Source: Phyto melanocephala (Eukaryota > Arthropoda > Insecta > Diptera > Rhinophoridae). From it: a DNA stretch of 64,000 nucleotides. The notes beneath the pieces were generated by a model. The model was not told the DNA's origin. It saw only the letters and a list, made by a program, of their open reading frames with translations, and did no database searches. The stretch covers positions 137,586,533-137,650,532 of the forward strand of contig OW799233.1 in the NCBI GenBank assembly GCA_941918925.1, read 5' to 3'. A program made the position numbers and the translations under genes. Below, piece after piece: positions 1-10,582 of this stretch (within the stretch, counting starts at the first letter, position 1; every line of letters starts with the position of its first letter).

Positions 1-615
1 CAGAGAGGCGGAGGCGTCTCTGTGTGAGCTTGTGTAAAGAGTTTTCAAACAAATATTTTGCGGTTGTTTCTAAAATTTAATAATGTAGGGGAAATAGTAG
101 GAAACCTCTAATTAATTTTGTTTTAAAATGATATATATTTGATTAATTTTTTTTTAAATTTAAAAACGAACAAATTTTAACGCTTTTGTTTGATAAGAAA
201 TAATTTATACGTTTTTCTTTCTAGAAATTGTTTTACAAACGTTCTTTGTATAGAAAGTTTTTAATCAACTTTGGGTTTTTAGTATAAAATATTTTTCTAA
301 ATTTAATTATCTTTATATTTTTGATGAATAAATAATATTTATATAGAGATTGTCCAAATTAAATTTTTAACAATTTTCCTTTTTACAGAAATTTCAATAA
401 AGTTTATATTTAAAAGCATTTTTTAAGTTGCACTTAATGATAAATTCTATATATGTAACTTTATCCTTCCTTTACAACGTAAATTTTAAATCTAATTAAG
501 GCTTTTTAAATAAAATATTTTAAAAATTTATAATCGATTTAACATAACCCCATATATATTTATAGACAATTTTTAATACATTTTCTATGTTTAAAAAATT
601 ATCTTTTTATTAAAA
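1..615. other. AT-rich stretch, no gene seen
   Basis: No open frame with coding character. The first 22 bases form an imperfect palindrome (CAGAGA near the start, TCTCTG at 17-22), possibly the end of something outside the window. Confidence 0.5.
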
Positions 616-2155
616 ACTAGTAGAACCCGGATCGCTTTGCTTTGCCAATAAAGTTTTTGCATTGTACTCATTTGGAGATAGATTATAAATACAATAATAT
701 AGTAATAACTTTCATAAGATATATTTTTCTCGTAAGAGGGTATAGCTGCCCTTCTCCGATATTTACAATTTTTTGTTTTAATTGAGAAATTGTCATCAAA
801 AGCAGCTCTAGTACTACAAAATAGATTACAGTTTTTCCAGAATGTCAAAAAATGTATTTTTTCGTATGGGGTGTGTCATGTCCCCTGCTCTGATTCTATC
901 ATTATGTGCCCGAAAAAGTAATCATATATCGCAGCCAATTATATGGAATTTTAAACCTATAACAATTACAGTTCTGCAGATAATAAATATTTTTTTTTGC
1001 ATGCAAGGTACCACGCCCCCTTATTTGATTCTATCTAATTATTAAAATGAATTGAACAAATTTTATTAAATGTCTAGTAACAAATTATGCAATGACTTTT
1101 TTCCCCGCACCCATCGTAAACTAAAGCACATTAACTTTTAGGATTATAGATGAAATAATGTTCTAGAAATCACATAAAATTTATTTTCAAGGTGCCACGC
1201 CCATAGATCTTTTCCAGCTCATTTTAAGCGCAACTGTGTAAGTAATTATAATATCCGACACGAATTTTAAACACTTAGGGCCTGGCTAAAGATTTGCTAA
1301 ACTCTTGTTAACGAGCTGCCAAACGTTTGCCAACTTGTGAAAACAGCTGTTCTGTGTTGTTGTTTTATATTACCAATATTTTGTTACCTACCTATTCATC
1401 CTGTTGCCAATTTATAGATCGCTTGCCTTGCTTTTAAATTTTTATAAAAAAAAATTTATTGTTTGTTTATTTTTTTAATTTAATTTTTCAATTTTAAAAA
1501 TTGTAAATATTGATGGAAAAACAAAAAAAGGAGTTTCTTGCAATTTTAGAGTTGTTTTATGAAAAGTTGGCAGACGGATAAAAGTTTGTTATGAATAAAC
1601 TCTGTGCCAACGAGCTGCTAAGCTTAATCGGCATTCTAGTTAGCAGCTCGTTGTACGTAGTGTATAAACTGTGGCTAACTTTTTGTTATGAATAAGGCCG
1701 TTAAGGTTTTACAGTGCTCTGAATATGCGAAAAAACCTGCCGATTTTGTATGGAAAATGGGTGTCACGCCTACTTAAAATTTTAAGAAAAAGTTCTAATT
1801 CATTGTTTTAAAAAAATAGACAAACAAGTCTAGCTGTTCCCCGATTTAAGATAAATTAAAACAAAAATAGTGGGCGTGGTTTTTCTTTCTAAAAAAACTA
1901 AGTTGGGTTTTGCCCAATATTTAGAAAAAAAATTTTGTTTTTGCGAAATCGGAGCAGCTAAAATTTGTTTTTTATTTATATAAGATTCGCGTGCCCCCCA
2001 CGAAGTTAACGGGATAAAAGCTAGCCTGTGTTGTTATCTATCTTTGTTTCACATTTAATTTACATCCGTTTAGCCGTTTAAGCGTGATTGAGTGAGTAAA
2101 AAGGATTCAAACATCCAAACATAGACACATTCACATTTGTTATACTAGAAGGATT
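616..2155. mobile_element. Decayed interspersed element, class uncertain
   Basis: The left side begins with ACTAG followed by an ACCCGGATCGCTTTGC-type segment. The right side has repeated short CATCCAAACAT-like words and ends with TATACTAGAAGGATT. Start and end words of this kind are common in insect interspersed repeats. GC-richer islets such as GCCACGCCC and GTGGGCGTGG recur inside, as in the Helitrons further on. No coding region survives. A smaller element (1,278-1,700) is nested in it. Class (retroposon or Helitron-like) and exact limits are inferred. Confidence 0.4.
1278..1700. mobile_element. MITE-like element, possible TTA target duplication
   Basis: The ends read GGGCC at the left and GGCCG at the right, each flanked by TTA (1,275-1,277 and 1,701-1,703). 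A three-base TTA duplication is what PIF/Harbinger-type elements make. The motif ACGAGCTGC occurs near both ends in opposite orientation and once more inside (about 1,605), like subterminal transposase sites. The terminal repeats are otherwise weak. No coding sequence. Confidence 0.4.
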
Positions 2156-2557
2156 TATTAATAATTAATGTTTGAAAAATGTTATTTTTAAGAAATATTT
2201 GACAAATGTTCTTTTCATACAAAATGATTTTTCAAAAATTCTTTGCTAAAAAACTTAAAAGGCAAAATGTTCAATTACTGTTTTTATTATTATGATTGTC
2301 CTCATTGTTTGATAACTTGTGTAAACATTTAGAATTCCTTAAGGTATTTTTTAAATTTAATTTGTAATAGCTACACTGCAATTGTTGCTCAGAGTCACCC
2401 GTTTGAATCCTGCAAAACCCACCTGTACGGTCACATGACCATCTAATGTTCTTTGAGTTTTTGGTTCAAATGTTATTCAGCCATAGCTATAAATCATTCG
2501 GTTTATGCCTAAGCCAATGTACAATGAATTGGGTGTATGCGTTAGGGATTTTATATT

Positions 2558-2576
2558 TGTGTGTGTGTGTGTGATT
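2558..2576. repeat. (GT)n microsatellite
   Basis: About eight consecutive GT units, read directly. Confidence 0.9.
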
Positions 2577-2916
2577 GGTTAAAGACCTTACGATTGTGTG
2601 GTGGCAATATGGTATCACTTTTCAAAAGCCTTCTTTACTAATATTAGGTTATTTTATATACAACACATGTGTATCTGTTTTTTACAAAAGAAGAATTAAG
2701 TAATTGTTGCTTTACTGTTCTTAAGTTATTTGAGGGACATTCAATTCAAATACTTTTCTTATTATTGTAATATGTAGCGTTGTTGTGCATACGCCACCTA
2801 AAGAAAATAAATAGTTATGTACCACCTGAACTAGTAGTGATCCTAAATACTTATTAAAAGGACTATTGTCTGTACTGCAGGAATTTATATACACACTCGT
2901 ATAACTACATAAAAAG

Positions 2917-2964
2917 GTGTATGTATGTATGTATCTATGTATGTATGTATGTATGTAAGTATTT
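2917..2964. repeat. (ATGT)n microsatellite
   Basis: About eleven ATGT units with one interruption (ATCT). Confidence 0.9.
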
Positions 2965-3537
2965 TAAAACATACGAAAGATAAAAATATTTAAGGAAAAA
3001 AATTCCATTAGTTTTAATACTCTTCCTTAGTAAAAGTTGTTGAGTATTTGCAACAGTTAGTGATACCATGATAAAGACGATGGTGTTAAAAAAAAATATT
3101 TTTTTTGTTGTAGTTGTCAAATATAAACTTTTATCTAGTTTTAGCAATAATAAAATTGTTGTGTAACCCATTCAACTGGTTACGAGCAAAACAGATGAAC
3201 TTTGCCTTTTTTTATTGAAGCTATTGATTTAAACTCAAAAGCAAATTTCTATAAAAAGGTTAAGAGGTTGTAAATTAAAATAAAAGAAACTTTGCTCAAA
3301 TTGTTTGTTTTTGGAAAAAATTCTGTTTTGTTTGTAATTTGAATGCTAATTTAACTAAAATTTACCTAAAGAATTGGGAATTGTTTTTCAGCCATTATAT
3401 CGACTATTAAAGTTTGTATGAATTTAAAAATGTTATTTTACTTAAACTCCAAATACTTTATTGGATTTTATTAAAGTCTTTCGAATATAAATCTCTATAC
3501 GTATGTTGGATATTAACAAATAAAAACCATTTTCAAC

Positions 3538-3687
3538 ATGATCCGGCTCATGTGTCCCACCACTCGCTTCTATAAAACGTTCAACATGAATGCACACAAA
3601 CAGGCATACTTTGGAAAGGAAGTCGGAAAGTTGCGATGGTTGGGCGCACTTATGATTTATGATGTGCCTGGCGTCGTCTGTTGAATT
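3538..3687 (+). other. GC-richer islet with a 49-codon ORF
   Basis: This block is clearly richer in G and C than its surroundings and holds an ATG-started frame of 49 codons (begins MIRLMCPTTRFYK, ends YDVPGVVC). There is no obvious splice acceptor, Kozak context or homology I recognise. It contains two TTTATGA/TTTATGAT-like words. It could be a micropeptide, a piece of exon or a conserved non-coding element. I cannot choose between these. Confidence 0.2.
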
Positions 3688-4057
3688 ATTGTTGTTATTA
3701 TTATTGCTGCTCGACTTTGGTATATGGCACCATGTATGGCATATGTGTTTTATTTTTCGTATTTTTTATGTATTAAATGTAATCTATAGGAAAAACGATT
3801 TTCCACAGGATTTTGTTTAGGTGAGACCCATTAATCTATCTACCTTGTATTTATATAAGTAAATATGTGTAAATGCAAATTAAATGAGCCTGGAAGTTTT
3901 CAAAAAAGTGTGTAACGTACTACTTTGCTGGAAAAATTACGCTGAACTCTATTTCGCGTAGAAAACTATTGATAAATTTCTTTATATAGAAAAAGTTTTT
4001 CATATTATGTATATGTATTTGACAAAAAAAATTTTCTATTTTTCCTATAGATCTTTA
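3688..4057. other. No gene seen
   Basis: AT-rich with short GTT/ATT trinucleotide runs at its left end. Nothing recognised. Confidence 0.5.
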
Positions 4058-4077
4058 TCTATATATATAAAAGTGAA

Positions 4078-4108
<31 letters not shown>

Positions 4109-5059
4109 TAGCTATAGACTCTGAAACTGTAAAACCGATCGGGCTCAAACTTTGGTAAGTTGTTGTACACATACCGGGGAGTGTTTATGGATGAAAAAAA
4201 GTGGGCGGGGCCACGCCCATAAAAAATTAATTATCAGTTTTAGCTACTTGCACTTGACCGATTTTTCTGAAACTTTGCACACATATCAAGCTCTGATGAC
4301 TAAATAATTTCGTGATAAAAAAAGTGGGCGGGGCCACGCCCATAAAAAAATTTTAATTTTGAGGTACTTGCAATAACCGGATTTTACTGAAACTTTGCAC
4401 ACATATTGGGCTGTCATGACTTAATAATTTCGTGATTAGAAAAGTGGGCAGGGCCACGCCCATAAAAAAAAAGTTATAAGTTTGAGGTACTTGCACTGGA
4501 CCGATTTTTCTAAAACTTTGCACACACACTAAGCTGTCATGACTTTATAATTTCGTGATTAAAAAGTGGGCAGTGCCACGCCCATAAAAAAAAGTTATCA
4601 TTTTGAGGTATTTGCACTCGACCGATTTTTCTGAAACTTTGCACACATATTGAGCTGTCATGACTTTATAATTTCGTGATTGAAAAAGTGGGTGAAGCCA
4701 CGCCCATAAAAAATTAGTTATCAGATTTAGCTACTTGCACTGGACCGAATTTTCTGAAACTTTGCAAACATACTGAGCTGTCATGACTTTACACTTTCGT
4801 CATTAGAAAAGTGGGCAGTGTCACGCCCATTAAAAAAAAGGTATCATTTTGAGGTACTTTCACTGGACCGATTTTTCTGAAACTTTGCACACTTATTGAG
4901 CTGTCATGACTATACAGTTTCTTAATTAGAAAAGTGGGCAGTGCCACCCTCATAAAGAAAAAGTTATAGTTTTTAGCCTTGCACTTGATATTCGATTAAA
5001 ATTTAGAATGCGATTAAAATTCATGAAGGGGCGTAGCAACGCGCGCCGGGATTGGCTAG
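4058..5059 (+). mobile_element. Non-autonomous Helitron A
   Basis: It begins TCTATATATATAAAAGTG right after an A and ends with CTAG followed by T, preceded by a GC-rich GCGCGCCGGG hairpin-prone segment. A 5' TC, a 3' CTRR with a nearby hairpin, insertion between A and T and no terminal inverted repeat are the Helitron hallmarks. A (GT)n run follows the 5' end. The middle is an array of about 120-bp repeats. No Rep/helicase gene is present, so it is non-autonomous. Confidence 0.8.
4196..4985 (+). repeat. 120-bp minisatellite inside Helitron A
   Basis: Seven units spaced about 120 bp apart, starting near 4,200, 4,322, 4,443, 4,565, 4,686, 4,810 and 4,933. Each has GTGGGCGGGGCCACGCCC or a variant (self-complementary, GGGCG with CGCCC), then a spacer with CCGATTTTTCTGAAACTTTG and a TTTCGTGATTAGAAAA-like end. 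The units differ at several positions, so the array is not new. Confidence 0.85.
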
Positions 5060-5545
5060 TATACATATATAAGTGAAACTCTGTCTGTCTGTGTGTGTGT
5101 GTGTGTTAGCTATGGATTTCGAAATCGTAAAGCCGATCGGGCTCAAACTTTGGAAAGTTGTTGTACACATCCCAGGAAGTGTTTATGGGTGGTAAAAAGT
5201 GGGCGGGGCTACGCCTATAAAAAAGTTAAAATTTTTAGCCACTTGCACTTGACCGATTTTTTTGAAACTTTGCACACATATTGAACTCTGATGATTATAC
5301 AATTTCGTGATTAGAAAAGTGGGCAGTGCCACGCCCATAAGAAATATGTTATCATTTTCAGCTAATTGAATTTCACCAATTTTTCTGAAACTTTGCACAC
5401 ATATTGTCATGACTATACTGTTTCGTGATAAGAAAAGTGGGCAGTGCCACGCCCATAAAAAAGTTATAATTTTTAGCTTCTTGCACTTGATATTCAATTA
5501 AAATTCAGGATGCAGGACGTAGCAACGCGCGCCGGACTTAGCTAG
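5060..5545 (+). mobile_element. Non-autonomous Helitron B, in tandem with A
   Basis: It starts immediately after the CTAG of the upstream copy with a variant 5' end (TATACATATATAAGTG), repeats the same (GT)n and GCTATGGATT leader, holds three of the 120-bp units instead of seven, and ends in the same GCAACGCGCGCCGGA...CTAG. The base after CTAG is A rather than T. Copy number inside the Helitron therefore varies between the two. Confidence 0.75.
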
Positions 5546-6829
5546 ATTTTAATTTAAATTTATTTTTTGTTAAATTTTTTCTTTTTGAATTTACAATCAG
5601 TGAAGTCGCAAGGTATCTCAATTGTCGAATTGTCATAATATCATAATTTTTAAAATTTTGAAAAGAAAAACAAAATTTACAATAAACAGTTGTTGCATTC
5701 ACTAAGTCCTAAATTTAGTATTGTCATAATGGCGTAATTTTCCATAATTTGTAAAATTAAAAAGTATTGTCTTGTTTATTATAAAATTATTAAATCATTT
5801 TCAAAGTTTTTAATAACTATGACATGACAACACGACTACTCGTGAAATCACTAAATAGGGGTTTCAATATTTATCTATTGAAAAATCAGTATCATATATA
5901 CTTTATCTATGCTTAAATATAAAAGAAACCAAACTTCAACAAGAACGACAAACTTTAAAGATATTTTTTTACAGAGGTTGAAAATAATAAAACCACCCTT
6001 ATGCACACACACCATCAAAATAACCATACGAGAAGTGATTAAGTTAATAAGAAAAAAATTGTCTTTAGAATATTACTGTACGTTTCTTCTTTAATTAAAA
6101 AAAAAATTACATTCTGCTCTATGCCTATTTAGAGGACGTGCTTAAACAATTGAATATTTAAAAATGACTTTCTAGTATAAAATATTACTACAATTCTAAT
6201 TGTAAGACTATATATAGTAAACACAAATCTAGAGGAGGAGGAAAAAATAATCAAATTTGATAAGTAAAAGTTATGGGAGCCACAAGATAAACAATTCATA
6301 CATTTTAAATAATAATAGACTCCCCTTTCCACGAAAAGACAAAGCTGGATCCGCGCTTGAAATACTTGCTGTATATATAGAGTTGAAAGATATAAAAAAT
6401 AATGTACACTTTGGTATGATAACATTAATACAACAGTAATGAAGATGTTAATGACTAGTAATTTGTTAATTTTTTGGCGGAATTTTGATTATAACTTTTT
6501 AAAGGTTGTTCAACTGTTAAAAAAGTTTACTAAAATATTGTAGATTAAATGAAAAAATATATAAAAATATATGTATTGTGCATTACAAAGAACAAAAATT
6601 AATAGTTAATAAATTAAAAAATAAGAGAAAACATTAACAAAATTACATGACCGTAAAAAGTTCAAAGACCAATTACGGTTATCATAAACATAAAATAATT
6701 ATGATATTAACGTTGTACACTCGATGAAAGATGAGAAAGTCATAAAATTTAACTTTTAAATAATTTTTTTAAGCTTAAAACCATGTTTAATTTAGCACAA
6801 CAAATTTGTATTTAAAAGGACATAAGTAT
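5546..6829. other. AT-rich, no gene seen
   Basis: Repeated TTGTCATAAT-like words occur around 5,620-5,760. A short CTGGATCCGCGCTT word at about 6,346 matches the end of the small element at 12.1 kb. Open frames here look random. Confidence 0.5.
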
Positions 6830-7300
6830 AGGGAGGTTCAACATAAATTGCCGATGTTTGTTTGTAAATAAAACAAAAAGTTTTCAGAAAATTGTTTAAA
6901 TATTTTTTTATTATGATAGAAGGATTTATGATCTATTATGGGTGAAACAAAATATCGGTCAAATACTCGCAACAGCTTCATTGGCAAATTTTTTTATCCG
7001 ATGGTCTATATTTTCAATAACAATGTTTATGTTGGGTACGACAACGAGTCCAGATTAGCGACTCTTCTGCCTCACTATTACGAACAACAGTGATGTTTGC
7101 CGTAAAACGAACTAGGCGAGTATGCACAGGTATTTTCACATTTCTTACAGACCTGTTTTGCTGAAATTTGTTCAATTTGCACAATACTCCCGATTGTAGA
7201 CACATTTTATCGGTTATGCTGATAAAAAAAATATAACGAAGTGTACAAAATGCATTTTGATTTGAACGCCCACTTCAACCTCAATTGTGTACTTCTCCAT
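6830..7300 (-). pseudogene. Mariner-type transposase relic (N-terminal part)
   Basis: On the minus strand a frame at about 7,205-7,014 keeps NRSVRNVKIPVHTRLVRF, then a stretch like the ENIAAVRxSVAE linker that follows the first helix-turn-helix of insect mariner-type transposases. Upstream, near 7,290, is the sequence coding for the preceding helix, shared with the relic at 34.3 kb. The low-coordinate end at 6,831 (GGGAGGTTCAACATAAATTG, then CCGATGTTTG) resembles the terminal repeat of the elements at 25.1 and 34.8 kb. The catalytic half is missing. Dead copy. Confidence 0.65.
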
Positions 7301-7469
7301 AATTGTATTTGTCAAACATTGAAACGAAAAATGCCAAATTAAGTTGGGCAAAAAATTGGATATTAAGGTGTGATTTACGATTAACATTGTGCATTATGGA
7401 TAGACCACGTGCCGTATAAGTTAAATTACTTTAAAATAAAAAAATAAAAATAAATGTGAATACTAACAG

Positions 7470-7687
7470 GTTGGATTGGATTGCTCTGTACCCTATGTGA
7501 AGTTATATCTTATTTATTTTTTTTAATACATTTTGTAATACATTTATTACCAATAATCATTTATGTTAAGAGAAAATTTTTTGACTTAAACCATTTTGCA
7601 TATATCTACAAGAATATATATCTGTTCAAGCCAAAGCAAAACAATAACACAGATAGTGAAAGAGGAGCTCTAGATGAAGAAAACTAA
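7470..7687 (+). CDS. Candidate terminal exon, membrane protein (weak)
   Basis: An open frame beginning after an AG (7,468-7,469) reads WIGLLCTLCEVISYLFFLIH, then more hydrophobic residues, then a basic YVKRKF and a polar tail ending DSERGALDEEN before TAA. One or two membrane segments followed by an acidic tail are plausible for a real C-terminus, and the tail is not what random AT-rich DNA usually gives. Against it: the acceptor lacks a pyrimidine tract, no upstream exon was found, and T-rich DNA easily makes hydrophobic frames. Product unknown. Confidence 0.25.
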
Positions 7688-7953
7688 TAATCATAAATAA
7701 CTGTGATACAGTGAATATTTGCATGTGTATAAGTATTATGATACGTAATATCGCGTGACAAACATACGCAATGTCATATTCACTACACATGAAATATTTC
7801 TTTTACTAAAAACTGTAAATGGTTATGCAGTACAAGTGTATGCGTATGTGTGTGTGTAAACTTTGATATTAAAGTACGTGTAACTATCTTCTTGTTTTAT
7901 TTTGTTCCCTTTTTCAAGTGTAGAGTAGAAAAAAATATTGGTATGTTATAATA

Positions 7954-8784
7954 ACAAGTAAGAGCGCTATATTCGGCCGTGCCGAATCTTATATACCCTT
8001 CACAACGTGTAGTCATGCAATAACAGTAGTTTGTATCACCATTCATCCCATATGAAATACGTATGTATGTACAAACATATAAAAAACACACATATATAAA
8101 AACATCCCATTGTAAAATTATAAATTTACGTATGTATGTAAAAAAAATAAAAAAAAAAATTAAAAAAAAATTGAAAAAAAAATTGAAAAAAAAAAATTAA
8201 AAAAATAATAATTAAATAAATAATAAATATAAAACAAAAAAAAAAAAAAAAATAAAAAAAAAAATTAAAAAAAAAAATAATTAAAAAAATATAATAAAAA
8301 TATAAATAATATATTAAATAAAAAATAAAAAAAAAAAAATTAAAAAAAAATATAAAAAATTTTTTTTTGGCTCAGCTGGGATTCAATGCCACGGTTACTC
8401 TAACCAGTATACACGTTTGTATGTATGTATGTTGTTGTTGTAATGTTGTTTTTGTGAAAAAAAAAATTGAGGTGGTCGTGGGTTTTTGCTCATATCTCAG
8501 GTGTTTATGTACTGATGTTTCTGATTTTCAATACCGATCTACTCCAGAATATTTCTGATATTTTAATACCTCACCCGGGTCCAAGCGATGTCTGGGGGCT
8601 TAAAAAAGTTGATTTCAACATACACACGGACAGACGGTCAGACTGACAGAGCTTAATCAACTCCCCTTTTCACAAGCTTTCAGAAAATATATACTTTATG
8701 GGGTCGGAAATGAAAATTGTAGAAATTTCACACGGAATGATAAACCTATATATACCCTTTTTCACTGTGTGAAGGGTATAAAAA
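7954..8784 (+). repeat. Family-T repeat, near-complete copy
   Basis: It begins ACAAGTAAGAGCGCTATA, has the hairpin TTCGGCCGTGCCGAA (7,973-7,987), then TATACCCTTCACA, and ends TGTGAAGGGTATAAAA, so the TATACCC ends are inverted repeats. The second half carries CGGACAGACGGTC-like words, ACTTTATGGGGTCGGAAATG and TTTCACACGGAATGA. No coding capacity. An inverted copy with very few differences lies at 45.47-46.14 kb, so both are fairly young. I know this kind of sequence as a high-copy fly repeat but do not assign a named family. Confidence 0.75.
8110..8358. repeat. A-rich low-complexity tract inside family T
   Basis: About 250 bp of A runs broken by T or TT. The inverted copy at 45.9 kb has a matching T-rich tract, so the tract belongs to the element. 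Confidence 0.9.
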
Positions 8785-9243
8785 TCATTCGTTTAATAAA
8801 TGAAAAAAAAAGAAAAAAACACACACACACACAAAATAAATACAAATATTTTATGGCATACTTGTACTGGCTGACTACATAACAAATAGTATTTGCATAA
8901 TTTGAGGCGTCAAATAAATGTTATTATTTTGCTTTAAAGATATTTTGATTTACACGCATAAATGATGGAAAATTTGAGTGACTTGTACTGGACTGATCAA
9001 TTTAATGCTTTTTTAAGTCTTTTTAAGTCAAGCACTTAAAACAGAATTTAATTATATTTAGCTGGGACTAACGGACAATGCCTCAAAAAAATGGTATGCT
9101 TTAACGTTAGAATTTTTGTACAAACATATGATGACCATTTTATTAAATGGTCAAATAGAATTTTAACGTCAATTAATTTTCTATTCAGATAGATTATATA
9201 ATTTTTTCAGAGCGAATTTTCATACGCTCTTGTATTAAAACAC
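8785..9243. other. No gene seen
   Basis: AT-rich with a short (AC)n run near 8,820. Nothing recognised. Confidence 0.5.
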
Positions 9244-9246
9244 TAA

Positions 9247-9449
9247 GGGCCATTATTGCAACTTGCCGTTAGTTAAAGGCAGGATTTTGGCAAACGGATA
9301 AATGGCTTTGCCATCATTTATTATTTTTTATCCATTAAATATTATTATTAATAATGATAATACAAAAAATTGAGGTTGTAATAATGCAACCTATATATCG
9401 GGCACAAAAAATCCTACCTTTTACTGACGGAAAGTTATAATAATGGCCC
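9247..9449. mobile_element. 203-bp MITE with TAA target duplication
   Basis: Terminal inverted repeats of about 44 bp begin GGGCCATTATTGCAACTT on the left and, read from the right, GGGCCATTATTATAACTT. Both continue with a CCGT..GT.AAAGG.AGGATTTT pattern. The element is flanked by TAA at 9,244-9,246 and 9,450-9,452. TIR plus a 3-bp TWA duplication fits a PIF/Harbinger-type MITE. No coding sequence. Confidence 0.75.
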
Positions 9450-9597
9450 TAATTCTGTTTTCAAGGTTAGCATATTTCCATTAAATTTTCAAACATTCTG
9501 TAAACAAACCAATGAGTTTTCAAAAGAAAACAAAATAATATAATAAAAGTACCAATTTTTACTGTTGTCGACTTAATCATGGGCCGTATATTTTCAG

Positions 9598-9831
9598 CTG
9601 GCTTTTTTAGACGCAATTTTGTTAAATCATTATGGATATTTAACTGGTGAACTCAATGAAATAGGGCTAGAATTTTTTTTAATGCTTTTAATAGTCATAA
9701 AATGTGGAGCACATTATGTCAAAAATAATATTTTCAAACATTTGCTGGTTGCAACAATTGGACCAATTATGTGGTTCAGTTCTGAAAATCGTGAAAAGAA
9801 ATTCTTGAAATTGATAAGATTATGGTTTTGA
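9598..9831 (+). CDS. Candidate terminal exon, unknown membrane protein
   Basis: Directly after a good 3' splice site (GTATATTTTCAG, preceded by a T-rich stretch) a frame of 77 codons runs to TGA. It starts LAFLDAILLNHYGYLTGELN, has a hydrophobic core at about residues 25-38 (FFLMLLIVIKCGA), a second around 48-58 (LLVATIGPIMWF), and ends with a charged SSENREKKFLKLIRLWF tail. Codon choice is mixed rather than a by-product of runs, and the residue mix is protein-like. I do not recognise the family. No upstream exon is evident in the preceding few kilobases. It could be the last exon of a multi-pass membrane protein gene that starts outside the visible sequence or beyond a long intron, or a relic of one. 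Confidence 0.45.
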   Translation: MAFLDAILLNHYGYLTGELNEIGLEFFLMLLIVIKCGAHYVKNNIFKHLLVATIGPIMWFSSENREKKFLKLIRLWF

Positions 9832-9887
9832 CAATAGTTACAACATAATATTTTTGGACTGATAACTCGAAATTAATTTTTATCCAT

Positions 9888-10310
9888 CAAGAATGCCGTG
9901 CCGAATCTGATAATAGCCTTCACCATCATTTGCGTACGTATAACGAACACATCGTAGCTTAGCCTAGATTTCAGCTTTAATGTTAAACGTCATTTTGCCA
10001 TATTATTTCCCGCGCCATCTTCGATTTGAAATTTTTACATTGTTGGCTGTATTATACTCGTCAAACCCTTTTACTTGGTACTCGTATTGATACCTCAGAA
10101 AGTTATGGGGCGATTGTGCTGGATTTAAATGGCGATTCATTTGAGGCTATTTGCAAAAGTTTGATCCTACATACAGATCTGTGCTATATGGTGGCTTCGA
10201 AAAGTTGATTAAAACCAACACACGAACAGATGGAAGGACGTATAGTGATCATTCGACTCCTTTAGTCATTAGCTTACAGAAAATATATATGTACTTTACA
10301 CTTTTTCTAT
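9888..10310 (+). repeat. Family-T repeat, partial copy
   Basis: Starts AATGCCGTGCCGAATCTGAT, then GCCTTCACCAT. It carries the TCAGAAAGTTATGGGGCGAT and GATTCATTTGAGG segments shared with the copy at 56.3 kb, and ends after CAGAAAATATATATGTACTT. The right end is missing. Confidence 0.65.
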
Positions 10311-10582
10311 TAACACAGAGCGACTCATGTATTGCTTGTATTTTCGGTTTTATTGTTATACAAGTTAATAGAACATTGAAGATCGTAACCATTAATGAAA
10401 GCGCTAACTAAATAGATGTACAAGAGCAGCCGGAATATCAGGAATACAACAGAGTGTGTTGAGTGTATATCAAATTTAATTTAATAACAAAGTGCATAGC
10501 ATTAAGTGAAATAATAAATAAACTACTGAATAAGTTTAATTTATACCAAAAAAGGTCAATCTATAGTGATACAAATCAATTA

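Larger units (their letters stand above)
2156..3537. other. No gene; microsatellite-bearing AT-rich DNA
   Basis: Contains a (GT)n run and an (ATGT)n run, listed separately. At about 2,397 a word resembling a tRNA B box (GTTTGAATCC) is present, but no matching A box lies at a suitable distance. Nothing else recognised. Confidence 0.5.

Noticed and set aside
2371..2420. tRNA or tRNA-derived SINE suggested by GTTTGAATCC
   Set aside because: No A box at the right distance and no cloverleaf.
5280..5300. Other CTGATGA words as hammerhead cores (also 14,735 and 30,153)
   Set aside because: No following stem plus GAAA and no flanking complementary arms.
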